The notes below the pieces were generated by a model, which was given only the letters and a program-made list of their open reading frames with translations, did not search any database and was not told the DNA's origin. DNA of 6,393 bases, taken from positions 1 to 6,393 of the forward strand of contig JASBUY010000370.1 in the NCBI GenBank assembly GCA_030147645.1, in the 5' to 3' direction. How positions within the stretch are numbered: position 1 is the stretch's first letter; each line of letters begins with the position of its first letter. Of this stretch, positions 5,439 to 6,393 are shown piece after piece. Position numbers and translations under genes: made by a program. This stretch comes from Aquabacter sp. GTDB lineage: Bacteria > Pseudomonadota > Alphaproteobacteria > Rhizobiales > Xanthobacteraceae.

Positions 5439-6392
5439 GACGCCGCTGTCCTCAAAGGTTGCCATGCCCTTGTGGCAGGCCACCGCCGCCTTGACGATGC
5501 CCACGGCCAGCGCGCCGCCCGATCCTTCCCCGAGCCGCATGCCGAGATCGAGCAGCGGCGACAGGCCGAGCCGCTCCAGCAGCTTGCCATGGGCCATTTC
5601 CGCCGAGACGTGGCCCGCGAGACAATGGTCCAGCGCGCGCGGGTCCAGCGCGTGCAGCACCGCTGCCGCCGCCGTCACCACATAGCCGTCCAGGATGACC
5701 GGAACGCGCTCCTGCCGCGCGGCGAGGATGGCGCCGGCAATGGCAGCAAGTTCCCGCCCGCCGACGCGCCGCAACACTTCCAGCGGGTCACCGAGGCCCG
5801 CCGCATGGAACGCGACCGCCTCCTGCACCGCCGCCACCTTGCGGGCGAGCACATCGCCGCTCGCCCCCGTGCCGGCGCCCACCCAGTCCTGCGCGGTGCC
5901 GCCATAGAGCGCATGGCAGACGGCAGCGGCGATGGTGGTGTTACCGATTCCCATCTCGCCCAGCACCAGCACGTCCGCCCCGCCCGCGATGGCCTGCATG
6001 CCGAACGCCATGGTGGCGGCGCAGGCGCGCTCATCCAGAGCGGCCTCGGCGACGATGTCGCCGGTCGGGATGTCGAGGGCGAGGTCGAACACGCGCAGGC
6101 CGGCATCGAAGGTGGCGCAGATCTGGTTCACCGCCGCCTTGCCGGCCGTGAACACATCCAGCATCTGGCGGGTGACGGCGGCGGGATAGGGCGAGACGCC
6201 CCGCGCGGCGACGCCGTGATTGCCCGCGAACACCGCCACCATGGGCCGGTTGGCGGTGGGAATGGCCTTGCCCTGCCAGGCGGCGAGATGAAGCGCGATC
6301 TCCTCCAGCCGCCCGAGCGCGCCCGGCGGCTTCAGAAGCTGGCCCTGACGCTCCCGCGCCGCCGCGCGCGCCTCTTCGTCAGGCCCCGGCAT
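5424..6392 (-). CDS. cobT: Nicotinate-nucleotide--dimethylbenzimidazole phosphoribosyltransferase (N-terminus probably cut)
   Basis: CobT (called CobU in the Pseudomonas denitrificans scheme) transfers phosphoribose from nicotinate mononucleotide to 5,6-dimethylbenzimidazole, giving alpha-ribazole phosphate for the cobamide lower loop. It is a cytoplasmic enzyme. Conserved blocks, counted from the ATG at 6392, are KPPGALGRLE (21-30), AGNHGVAARGVSPYP (56-70), FTAGKAAVNQI (81-91), GEMGIGNTT (145-153, phosphate-binding loop), GAGTGASG (172-179) and LGEGSGGAL (287-295), whose E289 matches the catalytic glutamate E317 of Salmonella CobT. The 322 visible residues are about 15-20 short of alphaproteobacterial CobT. 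The PGPDEEA at the visible start normally follows a short leader helix, so this methionine may be internal and the true start lies beyond the right edge. Any upstream cobalamin riboswitch is out of view. It ends inside the 3' end of the convergent kinase gene, with no terminator seen. Confidence 0.94.
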   Translation of the reverse strand: MPGPDEEARAAARERQGQLLKPPGALGRLEEIALHLAAWQGKAIPTANRPMVAVFAGNHGVAARGVSPYPAAVTRQMLDVFTAGKAAVNQICATFDAGLRVFDLALDIPTGDIVAEAALDERACAATMAFGMQAIAGGADVLVLGEMGIGNTTIAAAVCHALYGGTAQDWVGAGTGASGDVLARKVAAVQEAVAFHAAGLGDPLEVLRRVGGRELAAIAGAILAARQERVPVILDGYVVTAAAAVLHALDPRALDHCLAGHVSAEMAHGKLLERLGLSPLLDLGMRLGEGSGGALAVGIVKAAVACHKGMATFEDSGVSDAG

Positions 6393-6393
6393 G

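Overview
The window is high-GC chromosomal DNA carrying housekeeping-type genes. Gene content and protein style suggest an alphaproteobacterium of the Hyphomicrobiales (Rhizobiales), plausibly the Xanthobacteraceae (Xanthobacter/Azorhizobium-like). The reasons are a PleC/DivJ-style histidine kinase preceded by a CtrA-like box, a rhizobial-type cobT, and the grouping of phosphoglycolate phosphatase, ribose-5-phosphate isomerase and a DUF2059 protein. The family-level placement is inference. No mobile element, tRNA, rRNA, CRISPR array or phage gene is visible, and no stretch above 300 bases lacks a gene.

Layout. (1) Bases 2-1381, plus strand: the 3' part of a multidomain family-2 glycosyltransferase, cut by the left edge. 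(2) Bases 1398-1422: an intrinsic terminator for the minus-strand genes that follow. (3) Bases 1450-3370, minus strand, read right to left: a small secreted protein with two internal repeats (unknown function), then rpiA, then a secreted DUF2059 protein. The gaps of about 107 and 128 bases hold weak promoter-like sequences, so these may be separate units or one loose operon. (4) Bases 3371-3567: a divergent promoter region with a short dyad. (5) Bases 3568-4251, plus strand: phosphoglycolate phosphatase (gph). (6) Bases 4252-4373: an intergenic region with a CtrA-like box and a candidate promoter. (7) Bases 4374-5438, plus strand: a membrane-anchored histidine kinase with no recognisable sensor domain. 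(8) Bases 5424 to the right edge, minus strand: cobT, converging on the kinase and overlapping it tail to tail by 15 bases; its N-terminus probably lies outside the window.

How the genes relate. RpiA (pentose phosphate and Calvin cycles) and Gph (2-phosphoglycolate salvage) are both central-carbon enzymes and lie close together, but are transcribed divergently with the secreted repeat protein between them. The glycosyltransferase (surface polysaccharide), the kinase (signalling, perhaps cell cycle) and CobT (cobamide nucleotide-loop assembly) look like unrelated neighbours. I see no convincing new multi-gene system. The less-explained parts are the two-repeat secreted protein, the CtrA-like site before the kinase, and the kinase's atypical ATP-binding segment.
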